In this document: piece after piece, positions 1-9,110 of the stretch
How positions within the stretch are numbered: the stretch's first letter is position 1
How the letters are laid out: every line of letters begins with the position of its first letter
Assembly (NCBI GenBank): GCA_037139415.1
Contig: JBAXGN010000001.1
Coordinates: 57,719-121,718 of the forward strand
Source of the DNA: Verrucomicrobiota bacterium
GTDB lineage: Bacteria; Verrucomicrobiota; Verrucomicrobiia; Limisphaerales; Fontisphaeraceae
Length of the DNA: 64,000 nt
Direction of reading: 5' to 3'
Program-made: the position numbers and the translations under genes
The notes under the pieces: model-generated
What the model saw: only the letters and a program-made list of their open reading frames with translations
The model's database searches: none
What the model was told of the DNA's origin: nothing

Positions 1-1624
1 CCTGGGCCGCAAAGTCCACCTGCAACGCCACCACCACGGACGCGCGCCCCGCCAGATTCGTGCGCCGCACGCACCCAGATGCATCAAAGCCGTCCGTCAA
101 CGCCACCGTCAGCCCTTTGTACAACAGTTGCCCGGTGAAGGTGCCCTTATCCGTCACCGTCAGCTTGAGCTGGCCGGCGTTGGTGAAGTCGGGCGTCCCG
201 TTCGTGGGCATAAACAAGCCGACATACTCGCCTTTGAAAGCCAACCACTGGTTCGTGACAAAGTTCGCCGTCAACACCAGGTTGGAAACCATGGTGACTT
301 GGATGGCTGCCTGATTACTGGTCCAGAGGACCGGCCCCCCAACTCCAATCTGCGCCACCCAGTTCGACAGTAGCCAACCCTTGGCCGGGGTGGCTGCCAG
401 TCGGGTGGAAATAACCTTGTCTATTTCATACAGCTTGCCATTCAAATCCGGCGCGATACTGCCATGGCTGGGGGGAAGAACCGTCAACCAGTCGCTGACC
501 ACGTATGTCACCTTCAGCATGTTAGTGGCGGACCAGTTTCCCGCCACATCGGCGGCACAGAGATTAATGGTGTTTGGGCCGCGCACCAGGTTGTTTACGG
601 GCGCCACCCAGTTCGTGGTGCCCATGGCGGTTTGCCACGCACCATTGTTGACCTGGTAAAGCACATTCGCCAGCGGCCCCCCCGTATCTGTCACGCGCCC
701 GCTGAGGTTCGTGGCCGCCGTGGTCACCTTGCTGTTGGCGGGTGGGGTGGTGACGGTCAGTGTGGGTTTCACCCCGTCCACCGTCAAAGTCGCCACGGCG
801 CTGTTGGTGCTGCCCAAGGCATTGGAAACCAAGACCTGATACTTGCCGGCCTGCGCGGCCGTGATATTCCTGAGAATGTAAACCGCATTGCTGGCACCGG
901 CCACTGGCTGTCCGTTCTTGGTCCACCGATAGCGGAGCGGTTCATTGCCGCTGGCTTGCACTTGGAATTGCGCGGTTTGCCCGGGGCGCACCAGCACGCT
1001 CGTTGGCGATTGGATGAGTTCCGGGCGGGCGGACAAGTTCCACAGCGCCGTCGGGCGTCCGGCCCACGCGCCGGGAACCACCGGCCAACCCGTTGTGCCG
1101 GCCAGATAATACACCGTGGCATTGCTGGCCCCATTGAATACGCCCAAACCAGCGCTGGGGGCATTCCCCTTGAAATAGACTCCGGTCAGGCTGGTGCAGT
1201 TATAGAACGCATAATCCCCAAGGTTGGTCACGCTGGCGGGCAGCGTGATGCGCGTCAGGTTGGTGCAGGAAAAAAACGCCTGAGGGCCGATCCCAATGAC
1301 TGGCAACCCGATGAGGCTGTCCGGGATGGTTACCTCCCCGCCGGAACCGCTGTAACCGGTGATCATCCCATTGGCATCCACAGCCACCTCCGTATCCGCA
1401 GCGTCATACGCCGATTCCAATGCCAAATTGCCGGCCAGATCGTGTTCCAAATACGTCACCACGTTGGTGCCTGGCAGACGGCGCATCACCACGGCGAGAC
1501 GCCCGGCGGCATCGTACTGATATTGGGTGGTCTCCAGTTCGGCGTGGGCCAAGCTTGCCAGCATAACCAGCGGCATAACCAGCGTCTGAAAGAGTGTTAA
1601 TTGGCGTTTTAGCATGGCGTTCAT
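1..1624 (-). CDS. Secreted BspA-type LRR / Ig-like surface protein (C-terminus cut off by window edge)
   Basis: The reverse strand is open from ATG at 1624 to base 1, so the gene runs off the window (541 codons seen). Residues 1 to about 29 are a signal peptide ending in AHA. One YD-type motif follows (YQYDAAGRLAVV), then a BspA-like leucine-rich region (IPDSLIGLPVIGIGPQAF, LPASVTNLGDYAF), an Ig-like domain (PTSVLVRPGQTAQF to SNALGSTNSAVATL), a second beta-sandwich and a region like divergent InlB B-repeats (LPPSHGSIAP, LTANFV). These are typical of large exported adhesin-like proteins of Verrucomicrobiota. It starts 40 bp after the RHS gene on the same strand, so co-transcription is likely. 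The role is unknown; a surface or secreted binding protein is the best guess. Confidence 0.8.
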   Translation of the reverse strand, partial: MNAMLKRQLTLFQTLVMPLVMLASLAHAELETTQYQYDAAGRLAVVMRRLPGTNVVTYLEHDLAGNLALESAYDAADTEVAVDANGMITGYSGSGGEVTIPDSLIGLPVIGIGPQAFFSCTNLTRITLPASVTNLGDYAFYNCTSLTGVYFKGNAPSAGLGVFNGASNATVYYLAGTTGWPVVPGAWAGRPTALWNLSARPELIQSPTSVLVRPGQTAQFQVQASGNEPLRYRWTKNGQPVAGASNAVYILRNITAAQAGKYQVLVSNALGSTNSAVATLTVDGVKPTLTVTTPPANSKVTTAATNLSGRVTDTGGPLANVLYQVNNGAWQTAMGTTNWVAPVNNLVRGPNTINLCAADVAGNWSATNMLKVTYVVSDWLTVLPPSHGSIAPDLNGKLYEIDKVISTRLAATPAKGWLLSNWVAQIGVGGPVLWTSNQAAIQVTMVSNLVLTANFVTNQWLAFKGEYVGLFMPTNGTPDFTNAGQLKLTVTDKGTFTGQLLYKGLTVALTDGFDASGCVRRTNLAGRASVVVALQVDFAAQ

Positions 1625-1664
1625 ATCAGTGAAAATTAGTGGTTTGGGATCGTTGTCGCCTGAT

Positions 1665-4600
1665 TCATTTTTTCCGCTTTGGCAAGTCGGTCGGATATTT
1701 TCCCGTATCCTCCACCAGGATGAGGGGCCCGCAATCCCAAAGCGGTGCCACCGTGTCAAGCACCCCAGGATTTGGCACGCCAGCCGGCAGGGCGACAGGG
1801 ATAACTAGTCTTCCGGGGTTTCCGGTCCAGGTTTGGGTTTGGATGTCCGTCCGAATAACAGCACTGATAGTGGGGATATAGCCGGTGTAATTATCCACCA
1901 GGAAATCCATCTGCACCGTCGGCGCCCACGTGGGCGTGTAGGTAATGATATTCATGGTATGGAAACCGGATAGCAGTTTCGCCTCTTGCACTTTCCACGT
2001 GCCGTAAGCACTGTAGTTTTTCAGCATGTTTTGCAAAATCGCCTGCCGCTTCCAGGATGCATCCACACAACCGGTGCCAAGGCGCTGCATAAAATCGCCT
2101 TTGCTCGTGGTCAAAGTGTGGAGGATGCGGGTCTCGCTGTTCCTCAATAAATCATGTTTAATCTGTTTGAGCGCGTTAATGACTTCCAGTGGGGAGTTCT
2201 GCAGACCGTCTGGGACCGGCATCGTGTCTCCCATGGCCGTCGCCTTTTTCCACTTGGTCCCCTGCTCGCCGCTTAGGTTCGACGCAAACTGGAGCGTCAC
2301 AGATTCCACGGTGCTGGCCGTGCCTAAGCCGCCCCCCGGCGACAAACCACTGGGATCAATCAGGTTGGCCGGATCACCCGCCGCATAAGCGTAGAGGTTC
2401 ATCCCCGCTGCCAACCCTGCCGGGTCCTCTGTCAAAAACGACCCCAATTCCGGATCGTAATAACGCGCCTTCATGTAATACAGCCCGTTTTCATCCGCCA
2501 CCACTCCATGCAAGCCCACGTATTGGAACTCGTTGGATAAGGTGCCACTGGCAGCTCGCAACCGCCCATACGGCTCATAGGCATACGCTTGCACCAGCGT
2601 TTGGCGGTTGTCCGTAACGCCCTCCACATGCCCTTGCTGGTCCCCATGATAGACCAGGAGGTCACCGGACGCACTGAGGCTGTAGGCCAGTGAACCCGCG
2701 TAAACATAGTAGGTAGCCAGGCGGCCATTGTGATCCAGCTTACCGTAAGTCCGGGTGCCGTCATTCAAATAGCCTGTCGCAATCCCGTTCACGGTTTTAC
2801 CCACCCGCACCCCCCGCCCGTCATAGGCATAGGTCACTTGCACGGTCCCATTACTGGTGGTGCGCAGCCGGTCCAAATCGTCGTAGGTGTAGCGGGTCAA
2901 CACACCATTGGCGGTCTTGCTGGACAGGTTCCCTCGCAAGTCATAGGCGAACACATTGGTCACCTGGCCGCGCACCATGGTCAACAGCCGGTTCATCGCG
3001 TCATAGGTGAAACGCCGGGACTGTGTGGCCACCGCGTTCGTGATCCCGGACAAGTTGCGGGTGCGCTGGATCATTTGGCCGGCCGGGTTGTAACTGTAAC
3101 CATAGCCTGCCAATAGCATGCCATCGGATCGCTCATGGCGCAGGCTGATGATCCGGTTGTTCAAATCGTAGGCATATCGCTGTGCAGTACCGTTGGGCAT
3201 GGTCACCGCGGACACCCGATTCAATTGATCGTACGCATAACGGATCTGGCGACCATCCCAGTCCTGCACTCGGGTTAGCCGGCCCACCGTGTCGTACGCA
3301 TACGTTACCGTGCGGTTTCCCGGATAGGTTACTGCGGCCAGGCGGCCTCCAGCCGTGTAGCCGTAAGTGAGGGGCCATCCTGAAGCGTCGGTGAAGGAGG
3401 TTCTTCGGCCTAGCAGATCATAGGTCATGGTGTTGGTCAGCGAACCCTGGCGCAATTGGATGAGGTTGCCTGCCGCGTCATAGGTGCGGGCAATGACAGT
3501 CCCATCCGGAAGGGTGCGGTTCACGAGACGCCCGTTGGCATCATAATCATAGCGACGTATTCGTCCATCACGCAGGGTCTGGCTTGCCAACCAACCCTGC
3601 TCATTGTACTGGAACCGTTCCACCGCCCACGTCGGGTCGGTGCGCTGGCTGGGCCGGTCCATGCCATCGTAGGCCACTATCCAGGAGTGCCCCAGCGGAT
3701 CGGTTTGCTTGCGCACATTGCTGTTGGCGTCGTATTCATAGGTTGTCGCCGCGCCATCCGGTGCGATGGCATTGGTGACCCGCCCCATGACATCGTACGC
3801 ATAACGCGTGGTGCGCCCCAGTTCGTCCGAGTCGGCGGTCACCCGGCCAGCCGGATCGTATTGGCGCGTTTGCCAGAAACCGTAAGGGTCCTGCAACCCG
3901 GTCAGCCGTCCCTCGGCATCCTTGCGGTAGCGCCAGACCTGCCCCAGGTGGTTGGTCATGCTGACGCGCAAACCGTTGGCGTCATAGCCATAGCGGGTGG
4001 TTTGCCCCAGGGCATCCGTCTCCGCAATCACCTTGCTGCGGCTGTCGTAGGTTGTCCGCACTTCCTCCCCATCTGGATTTACCGTTCGCACCAGGCGTCC
4101 GGCCAGATCGTAAAAAAAGGCGCTGCGCCCCCCCAGGGCATCGGTGATGTTGGTCACCTGGTTGAGCCGGTTGTAGGCGTAAGTGGTGGTGGCTCCGGTG
4201 GGCACAAACCGCTCGGAGAGGAGGTTGTCATTTTCATCATACGTCATCTCGGTGACCTGGCCGAGGTAATCCGTGGTGCTCAAGGCATTGCCATGGGCAT
4301 CCCAGGTCGTTTGAGATACCGTCTCAGGATGGCCCGGCAAACTGCGCGACGCCAAGTGCCCCATGGCGTCGTACGTGCAGGTCACGGTCAGGTTGGAGGG
4401 ATCGGTCAAACCGGTCATGAAGCCGTTGGCGTCATAATCCATCCGCCAGGTATCGCCACGCGCCCCCTGCACCGCCACGGGTTGGCCGGCACGATTAACT
4501 GTTACGTGCTGCTGGCCGCCTGCCGGGTCAATCACGGTCGCCAGGTTGCCCGCCCCATCGTACCCCAGCGTGGTCACGCTGCCCGCGGGATCACGCATGC

Positions 4601-7229
4601 TCGTAAGCAGGTTGCCCGCTCCATAGCCAAGTTGCACCGTCGCTCCCGCACGATCGGTCAGGGCGGTAACACTCCCGGAGGCATCGTAGCGGAACGTGCT
4701 ATTTTGACCCGCTTTGTCAATCGCACTAAGACGCCAGCCATTGGTATTGTACGTAAAACTCGCGGTTTGTGCCCCAGTATCCTGCAGATTTAAAATATTG
4801 AACCACTCATCGTAGGCATGGCTGCTGGTTTCCCCAGATGGCGCGGTGATGTTCGCCCGCAGGAAGCAGGTGGGATCATTGGTCACATATTGGAACCGGG
4901 TGACCTGGTTTTCCGCGTTGGCTTGGGAGATAACCCGGCCCTGATCATCATACGTGTTGGCCACTACCACATTCCCCCGGCCATCCGTTTCGGTCAGCAG
5001 CCGATGCTGCGAATCATACGTGAAACGGTTGGTGATCCCGCGCAAGTTGACCAGTGCCGTCAGGTTGCTGGCGGCGTCATACTGGAAGTAGAGGGCACGA
5101 TTGATCGGCGGCCCCAAAGTCACGGCGCGCAGCAAACCATTGGTGTAATACGTAAAGTCAAGGATTCGCCCTGTCGGCCCTCTGACCTTGGCCACCGGGG
5201 AGGTCCTGTCATTCCCGGTAAATCCGATCATCACCGTGTTGCTGCTCCCATCCATGATCCCGTTTAGTTGGCCATAATGGTTAAAAAAATACCGCATCCC
5301 TTCTGGCGTAATGGCCGCGTAGCCAGAATGATAAAAAAATACGTTGGTCAAAACCCATGGGTTGGCAATGACGTAATCGTTCGTCAGCAGGGTGATGTCA
5401 TTGGTCCAGACCAGGTTCACTTCGGTATGGCAGTCGAACGGGAAAAAGGCGCCCTGGGCGTTCTCGGCAAAAGAATCCCGATGGCCATCCGCCCAGCGGA
5501 GGCGAGCCGCCCCCCCATCCAGCAACTGCAACGCGATCATGAAGTTGTGTCGCCAACCATATCCCAGCGGCCCGGCATTGGTGTCGCGGGAATTGTAGGC
5601 CAATTCAAAAGCGAACGGTCGCCCAGGGCCGGGCAGACTAAACAGCGACTTGGTGGCCAAAAAATTCCCCAGCCCGGGATGCACCGGGTCATTGACGTTG
5701 GGCACATCTTTGAGTCCCAAATGGTTGTCGGCATCCCGAGTTTGTATCACCTGAGTCTGCATGGAGGGGGTCTGCATGCTGTTGCTTCCCCCCCAGGTGG
5801 CGGACAACTGGCTGGTTAACAGGGTTCCCACCGGAGTGTCATACCGGCAGCGGAAGTTGAACAACGCCCGCCTGGGTTTGCACTGGTTCAGATAGGGTAG
5901 GCTCCAAATGACGTTGGTCCCATCGTTGGCGATGATGCTTCTGCCGACCAAGTCTTCCATGTAACGGTAGGGTGGAAACTGTTCTGCTTGCTCCCCGGCG
6001 GACACAAACTCCGCATGGTCAGGGAAGGGCAGACGATACGCCACGTTAGTCAAGGCATCATCGGAACTGGCATCCACCGTGTACGTCACAATTTCGCCCA
6101 GGGCCACAGTGGTGCGACTCACGCTGGCAGTACACATCAACCGATTGCTGATTGGTGGCACCAGTGCGATTGTGGCTTGTCCACACTGGCCGGGCGGGAT
6201 GCCGATACCCCCAGCCACATTGGTTCTCGGTGTCGCCGCTTCTGGATAGGCAAACGGCGAATTCGTGAATAAATTTGCGCCAATATTGATGGTCCCACCG
6301 TTTCCTCCAGCGATGTTGGCAGCCGGGCTGGCATACCAATCATGGGTAGAACCACCCCCTGCAACCGAGCTGGAAATTCCAACTCCTTTCGGGGCGCACA
6401 TCAAGGCTCCCGCCCGTAAAAACACATTACCGCCAGCACCTCCAGGACAGGGGGTCTCGGGGATATTATGGTTCAACAACGACTCGTGAGTTTGTGCAGA
6501 GCCCCCCCCGCCATCGGCTACCAGGCCCACGCCAAGGGAGTACAATTCGCAGTGAATCCGCACCTCAATATCACCCCCTTTTCCCCCGCTTCCACCCCAC
6601 ATTCCAGCTCCCCAAGCAGTCGAGGTACTAAAATCATAAGCGCCTCCATTTCCACCGTTGGCAGTAAAACCTATTACGCCCTGCTGTCTCCAGACATCAG
6701 TCCAAAGGTGCTCTCCCAAAAACCGTTGTGCCTCGATCCGTATGTGGCCTCCATTTCCTCCTTTGCATGCCTTCGTGACACCTTGCCCTCCATTTGCCTC
6801 AGCCACACAGATATCGTAGATCGTCCCGTCGCAGATCAGCGTGAAGTTCCCGCCATCGCCACCATTGCCGTAGTTGGTGAAGGCATGCCCACCGTTTAGT
6901 TCGGCACTAATGCCTCCCTTGATATCCCCTTGAACTTGCACGCTGAGATTGTAACCCCGGGGGCCATCTCCGGTTTCTGATCTGGGCAGATTGCTGACGA
7001 ATCGCAAGTATCCCGATATAGCCGGTGGAGCGTTGGTGCCAGGAATGCCCGCCACGCGAACATCCGTGTCGCCGGTGAGCTGGATCAGGCTGTTGGTGTC
7101 CGCCACGACAATGCGATCCACCTGGATGCTCCCGCTGAGTTGCAGGACCCCGCTCACCGTCAACACGTTGCTTTGCCCCTGAACTGTGAGTCCCAAGCAC
7201 AAAAGCAGCATGTAGGCCAGCCCCCCCAT
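1665..7229 (-). CDS. Giant RHS/YD-repeat protein with Gly-rich and DUF11-like N-terminal regions
   Basis: About 1854 residues from the ATG at 7229, chosen because it opens a signal peptide (MGGLAYMLLLCLGL); an in-frame ATG at 7457 would add 76 residues of no clear content. Order: signal peptide; Gly-rich beta-repeat region to about residue 360 (GGNGG, GGSGGKGG); DUF11-like domain about 364-490; DUF6531-like start of the RHS shell (PGPGRPFAFELAYNSRD); dozens of YD repeats; RHS-associated core about 1520-1629, ending in DPSGL. A 225-residue tip follows (bases 1668-2342). RHS shells usually encapsulate and release a C-terminal toxin or enzyme. The tip is not recognised with certainty, but holds C1721, H1757 and D1779 in a papain-like arrangement. 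No obvious immunity gene follows; the next gene encodes an exported protein. Confidence 0.9.
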   Translation of the reverse strand: MGGLAYMLLLCLGLTVQGQSNVLTVSGVLQLSGSIQVDRIVVADTNSLIQLTGDTDVRVAGIPGTNAPPAISGYLRFVSNLPRSETGDGPRGYNLSVQVQGDIKGGISAELNGGHAFTNYGNGGDGGNFTLICDGTIYDICVAEANGGQGVTKACKGGNGGHIRIEAQRFLGEHLWTDVWRQQGVIGFTANGGNGGAYDFSTSTAWGAGMWGGSGGKGGDIEVRIHCELYSLGVGLVADGGGGSAQTHESLLNHNIPETPCPGGAGGNVFLRAGALMCAPKGVGISSSVAGGGSTHDWYASPAANIAGGNGGTINIGANLFTNSPFAYPEAATPRTNVAGGIGIPPGQCGQATIALVPPISNRLMCTASVSRTTVALGEIVTYTVDASSDDALTNVAYRLPFPDHAEFVSAGEQAEQFPPYRYMEDLVGRSIIANDGTNVIWSLPYLNQCKPRRALFNFRCRYDTPVGTLLTSQLSATWGGSNSMQTPSMQTQVIQTRDADNHLGLKDVPNVNDPVHPGLGNFLATKSLFSLPGPGRPFAFELAYNSRDTNAGPLGYGWRHNFMIALQLLDGGAARLRWADGHRDSFAENAQGAFFPFDCHTEVNLVWTNDITLLTNDYVIANPWVLTNVFFYHSGYAAITPEGMRYFFNHYGQLNGIMDGSSNTVMIGFTGNDRTSPVAKVRGPTGRILDFTYYTNGLLRAVTLGPPINRALYFQYDAASNLTALVNLRGITNRFTYDSQHRLLTETDGRGNVVVANTYDDQGRVISQANAENQVTRFQYVTNDPTCFLRANITAPSGETSSHAYDEWFNILNLQDTGAQTASFTYNTNGWRLSAIDKAGQNSTFRYDASGSVTALTDRAGATVQLGYGAGNLLTSMRDPAGSVTTLGYDGAGNLATVIDPAGGQQHVTVNRAGQPVAVQGARGDTWRMDYDANGFMTGLTDPSNLTVTCTYDAMGHLASRSLPGHPETVSQTTWDAHGNALSTTDYLGQVTEMTYDENDNLLSERFVPTGATTTYAYNRLNQVTNITDALGGRSAFFYDLAGRLVRTVNPDGEEVRTTYDSRSKVIAETDALGQTTRYGYDANGLRVSMTNHLGQVWRYRKDAEGRLTGLQDPYGFWQTRQYDPAGRVTADSDELGRTTRYAYDVMGRVTNAIAPDGAATTYEYDANSNVRKQTDPLGHSWIVAYDGMDRPSQRTDPTWAVERFQYNEQGWLASQTLRDGRIRRYDYDANGRLVNRTLPDGTVIARTYDAAGNLIQLRQGSLTNTMTYDLLGRRTSFTDASGWPLTYGYTAGGRLAAVTYPGNRTVTYAYDTVGRLTRVQDWDGRQIRYAYDQLNRVSAVTMPNGTAQRYAYDLNNRIISLRHERSDGMLLAGYGYSYNPAGQMIQRTRNLSGITNAVATQSRRFTYDAMNRLLTMVRGQVTNVFAYDLRGNLSSKTANGVLTRYTYDDLDRLRTTSNGTVQVTYAYDGRGVRVGKTVNGIATGYLNDGTRTYGKLDHNGRLATYYVYAGSLAYSLSASGDLLVYHGDQQGHVEGVTDNRQTLVQAYAYEPYGRLRAASGTLSNEFQYVGLHGVVADENGLYYMKARYYDPELGSFLTEDPAGLAAGMNLYAYAAGDPANLIDPSGLSPGGGLGTASTVESVTLQFASNLSGEQGTKWKKATAMGDTMPVPDGLQNSPLEVINALKQIKHDLLRNSETRILHTLTTSKGDFMQRLGTGCVDASWKRQAILQNMLKNYSAYGTWKVQEAKLLSGFHTMNIITYTPTWAPTVQMDFLVDNYTGYIPTISAVIRTDIQTQTWTGNPGRLVIPVALPAGVPNPGVLDTVAPLWDCGPLILVEDTGKYPTDLPKRKK

Positions 7230-7729
7230 GCGGCCCAGCCTTCCCCGCCCACGTTCCGCAATTTCAGCCCCGCTTGCGCTTGGAGTTGGCGAAATACGAC
7301 GCGGAATGTCGCAATTAGGTTTGATTAATCTCAGCCCGTCGCTGCCCCCGCTTAGCCCTGATTCTTTTTTATCTTGATAGATTTGCCTTGTGGCATATTT
7401 AATGTTTTCACTTGTCGCGTGGCGGTAAAGGAGCATTGCTTTTGGCTCGCTACTCATACCAATTAACCTACGCCCACACCGGTTAGGGAATCAAGCAGAT
7501 TTTTGCCGAAAAAAGGCGAATTACTTCGGTTGTTTCATGCACTTTTTCCCGACTTTGCTTTTCTTCTTAACCGTCCATCCGTTCACGGTCGTGTGTATTC
7601 GCTTACAAGTGACCTGCCGCATTCAGGTGCTTGTGGAATAGGAAAAATCTGCGCTGCTGCCTCCACCACCGGCACCTAACCATCAAACTTTCCATTGCCA
7701 AAATACCTGTATCCGATAAAACGAGGCCG

Positions 7730-9088
7730 ATGATAGTTCCAATATTCAAGCTGATTCGGCCAGGATTGGCCGCGATGGTCGCGATGGGATTGGGGTGCGC
7801 CCGCATCCTGGCGGTAGGCCAGGAGCAGGTGGACTATGCGCTGGAGGTGGCCCCGGTGTGGGCGGGGCACCCGGTTGGTTTTGCGTTGCTCACCCGCGGC
7901 ACCAACCAATATGTGGCGTTTTACGACACCAATCGGCAGATGACGGTCGCCTGGCGCGGCATCCCGTCGCGCGAGTGGACCTTGCAAAAACTGGATTCGC
8001 GCGTGGGGTGGGACAGTCATAATTACATCACCATGGCGTTGGATGCGAACGAATGCCTGCACGTCAGCGGCAACATGCACGTCAACCCGCTCGTGTATTT
8101 CCAAAGCACGCGGCCACGGGACATCACCAGCCTTCAACGCATGCCATCCCTGGTGGGTGACCGGGAAAAGCGCACCACTTACCCGCGTTTTCTGCGGGGG
8201 CCGGGCGGCGAGTTGGTGTTTACGTATCGCGATGGTCAGAGCGGCAACGGGGATCAGATTCTGGATGTCTATGACGCGCGCAGTCACAAATGGAAACGCT
8301 TGCTGGATACACCGCTATTTGGGGGATTGGGAAAAATGAACGCCTACTACTCAGGCCCCGAGGTTGGTCCGGATCAATATTATCACATCTGCTGGGTGTG
8401 GCGGAATACGCCAGATTGCTCCTCGAATCATGATCTTTCTTATGCGCGCAGCCGCGACCTTATCCATTGGGAAACCAGCGCTGGCAAGCCGGTGCCAGTG
8501 CCGATCACCCTGGCCACCGGTGAGATCGTGGACCCGGTGCCCACCCGAGGCGGCCTGCTGAACGGCAATACGCGAGTGGGGTTTGACTCGCGCGGACGCA
8601 CGATCATCAGCTATCACAAGCATGATGCCAACGGGTTCACGCAAATTTATTGCGCCCGGCTCGAAGAGGGACGTTGGAAGCAATATCAGGTCAGCGACTG
8701 GGACTACCACTGGGAATTCAACGGCGGCGGTACCACTATCGCGGAACTTACGGTCGGGAATGTGACTTGGAGCGAAGGCCAACTCACCCTGCCCTACGGA
8801 CACGCGAAAAAGGGCGGCGGCGTTTGGGTGCTCGATGAAGCCACGCTCAAACCAACCGGCAAGGCACAGCGGGCCAATCCTTTTGGCCGCTTTGACAAAG
8901 ATTCGGAGGTCACGTTCCCGGGGCTGCAATTCCGGAGTGCGTCCGATTTAGGTGCGAAGCCGACCGATGGATCGTATTATACGCTGCGCTGGCAAACCTT
9001 GGGAGCCAATCGAGACCGCCCGCGCGAAGGCCCCTTGCCGCCACCAACATCCTTGCGCTTGTTTAAAGTAACAGGTGCGAACAAGTAA
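7730..9088 (+). CDS. Secreted BNR_4 family protein (neuraminidase-like propeller, possible polysaccharide lyase)
   Basis: The protein is 452 residues from ATG 7730, which has ACGAGG just upstream and opens an N-terminal export signal; an in-frame ATG at 7631 is less likely. It carries the full BNR repeat-containing family signature: YVAFYDTNRQMTVAW, VGWDSHNYITMALD, HVSGNMHVNP, TYPRFLRGPGGELVFTYRDG, GNGDQILDVYD, CSSNHDLSYARSRDLIHW, and DWDYHWEFNGGG. The fold is a multi-bladed beta-propeller. Relatives include ulvan and rhamnogalacturonan-type lyases as well as uncharacterised proteins, so a polysaccharide-degrading role in the periplasm or outside the cell is inferred, not shown. It is divergent from the RHS gene. 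Confidence 0.8.
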   Translation: MIVPIFKLIRPGLAAMVAMGLGCARILAVGQEQVDYALEVAPVWAGHPVGFALLTRGTNQYVAFYDTNRQMTVAWRGIPSREWTLQKLDSRVGWDSHNYITMALDANECLHVSGNMHVNPLVYFQSTRPRDITSLQRMPSLVGDREKRTTYPRFLRGPGGELVFTYRDGQSGNGDQILDVYDARSHKWKRLLDTPLFGGLGKMNAYYSGPEVGPDQYYHICWVWRNTPDCSSNHDLSYARSRDLIHWETSAGKPVPVPITLATGEIVDPVPTRGGLLNGNTRVGFDSRGRTIISYHKHDANGFTQIYCARLEEGRWKQYQVSDWDYHWEFNGGGTTIAELTVGNVTWSEGQLTLPYGHAKKGGGVWVLDEATLKPTGKAQRANPFGRFDKDSEVTFPGLQFRSASDLGAKPTDGSYYTLRWQTLGANRDRPREGPLPPPTSLRLFKVTGANK

Positions 9089-9110
9089 ACCAGGGCCTGT
9101 TACGGCGAGA

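Noticed and set aside
464..1600. A 378-codon open frame on the plus strand
   Set aside because: It is antisense to the clear LRR/Ig-like gene; its product is Gly/Arg/His-rich with no domain.
3456..4793. A 445-codon open frame on the plus strand
   Set aside because: It lies antisense within the YD repeats of the RHS gene and only mirrors the repeat periodicity.
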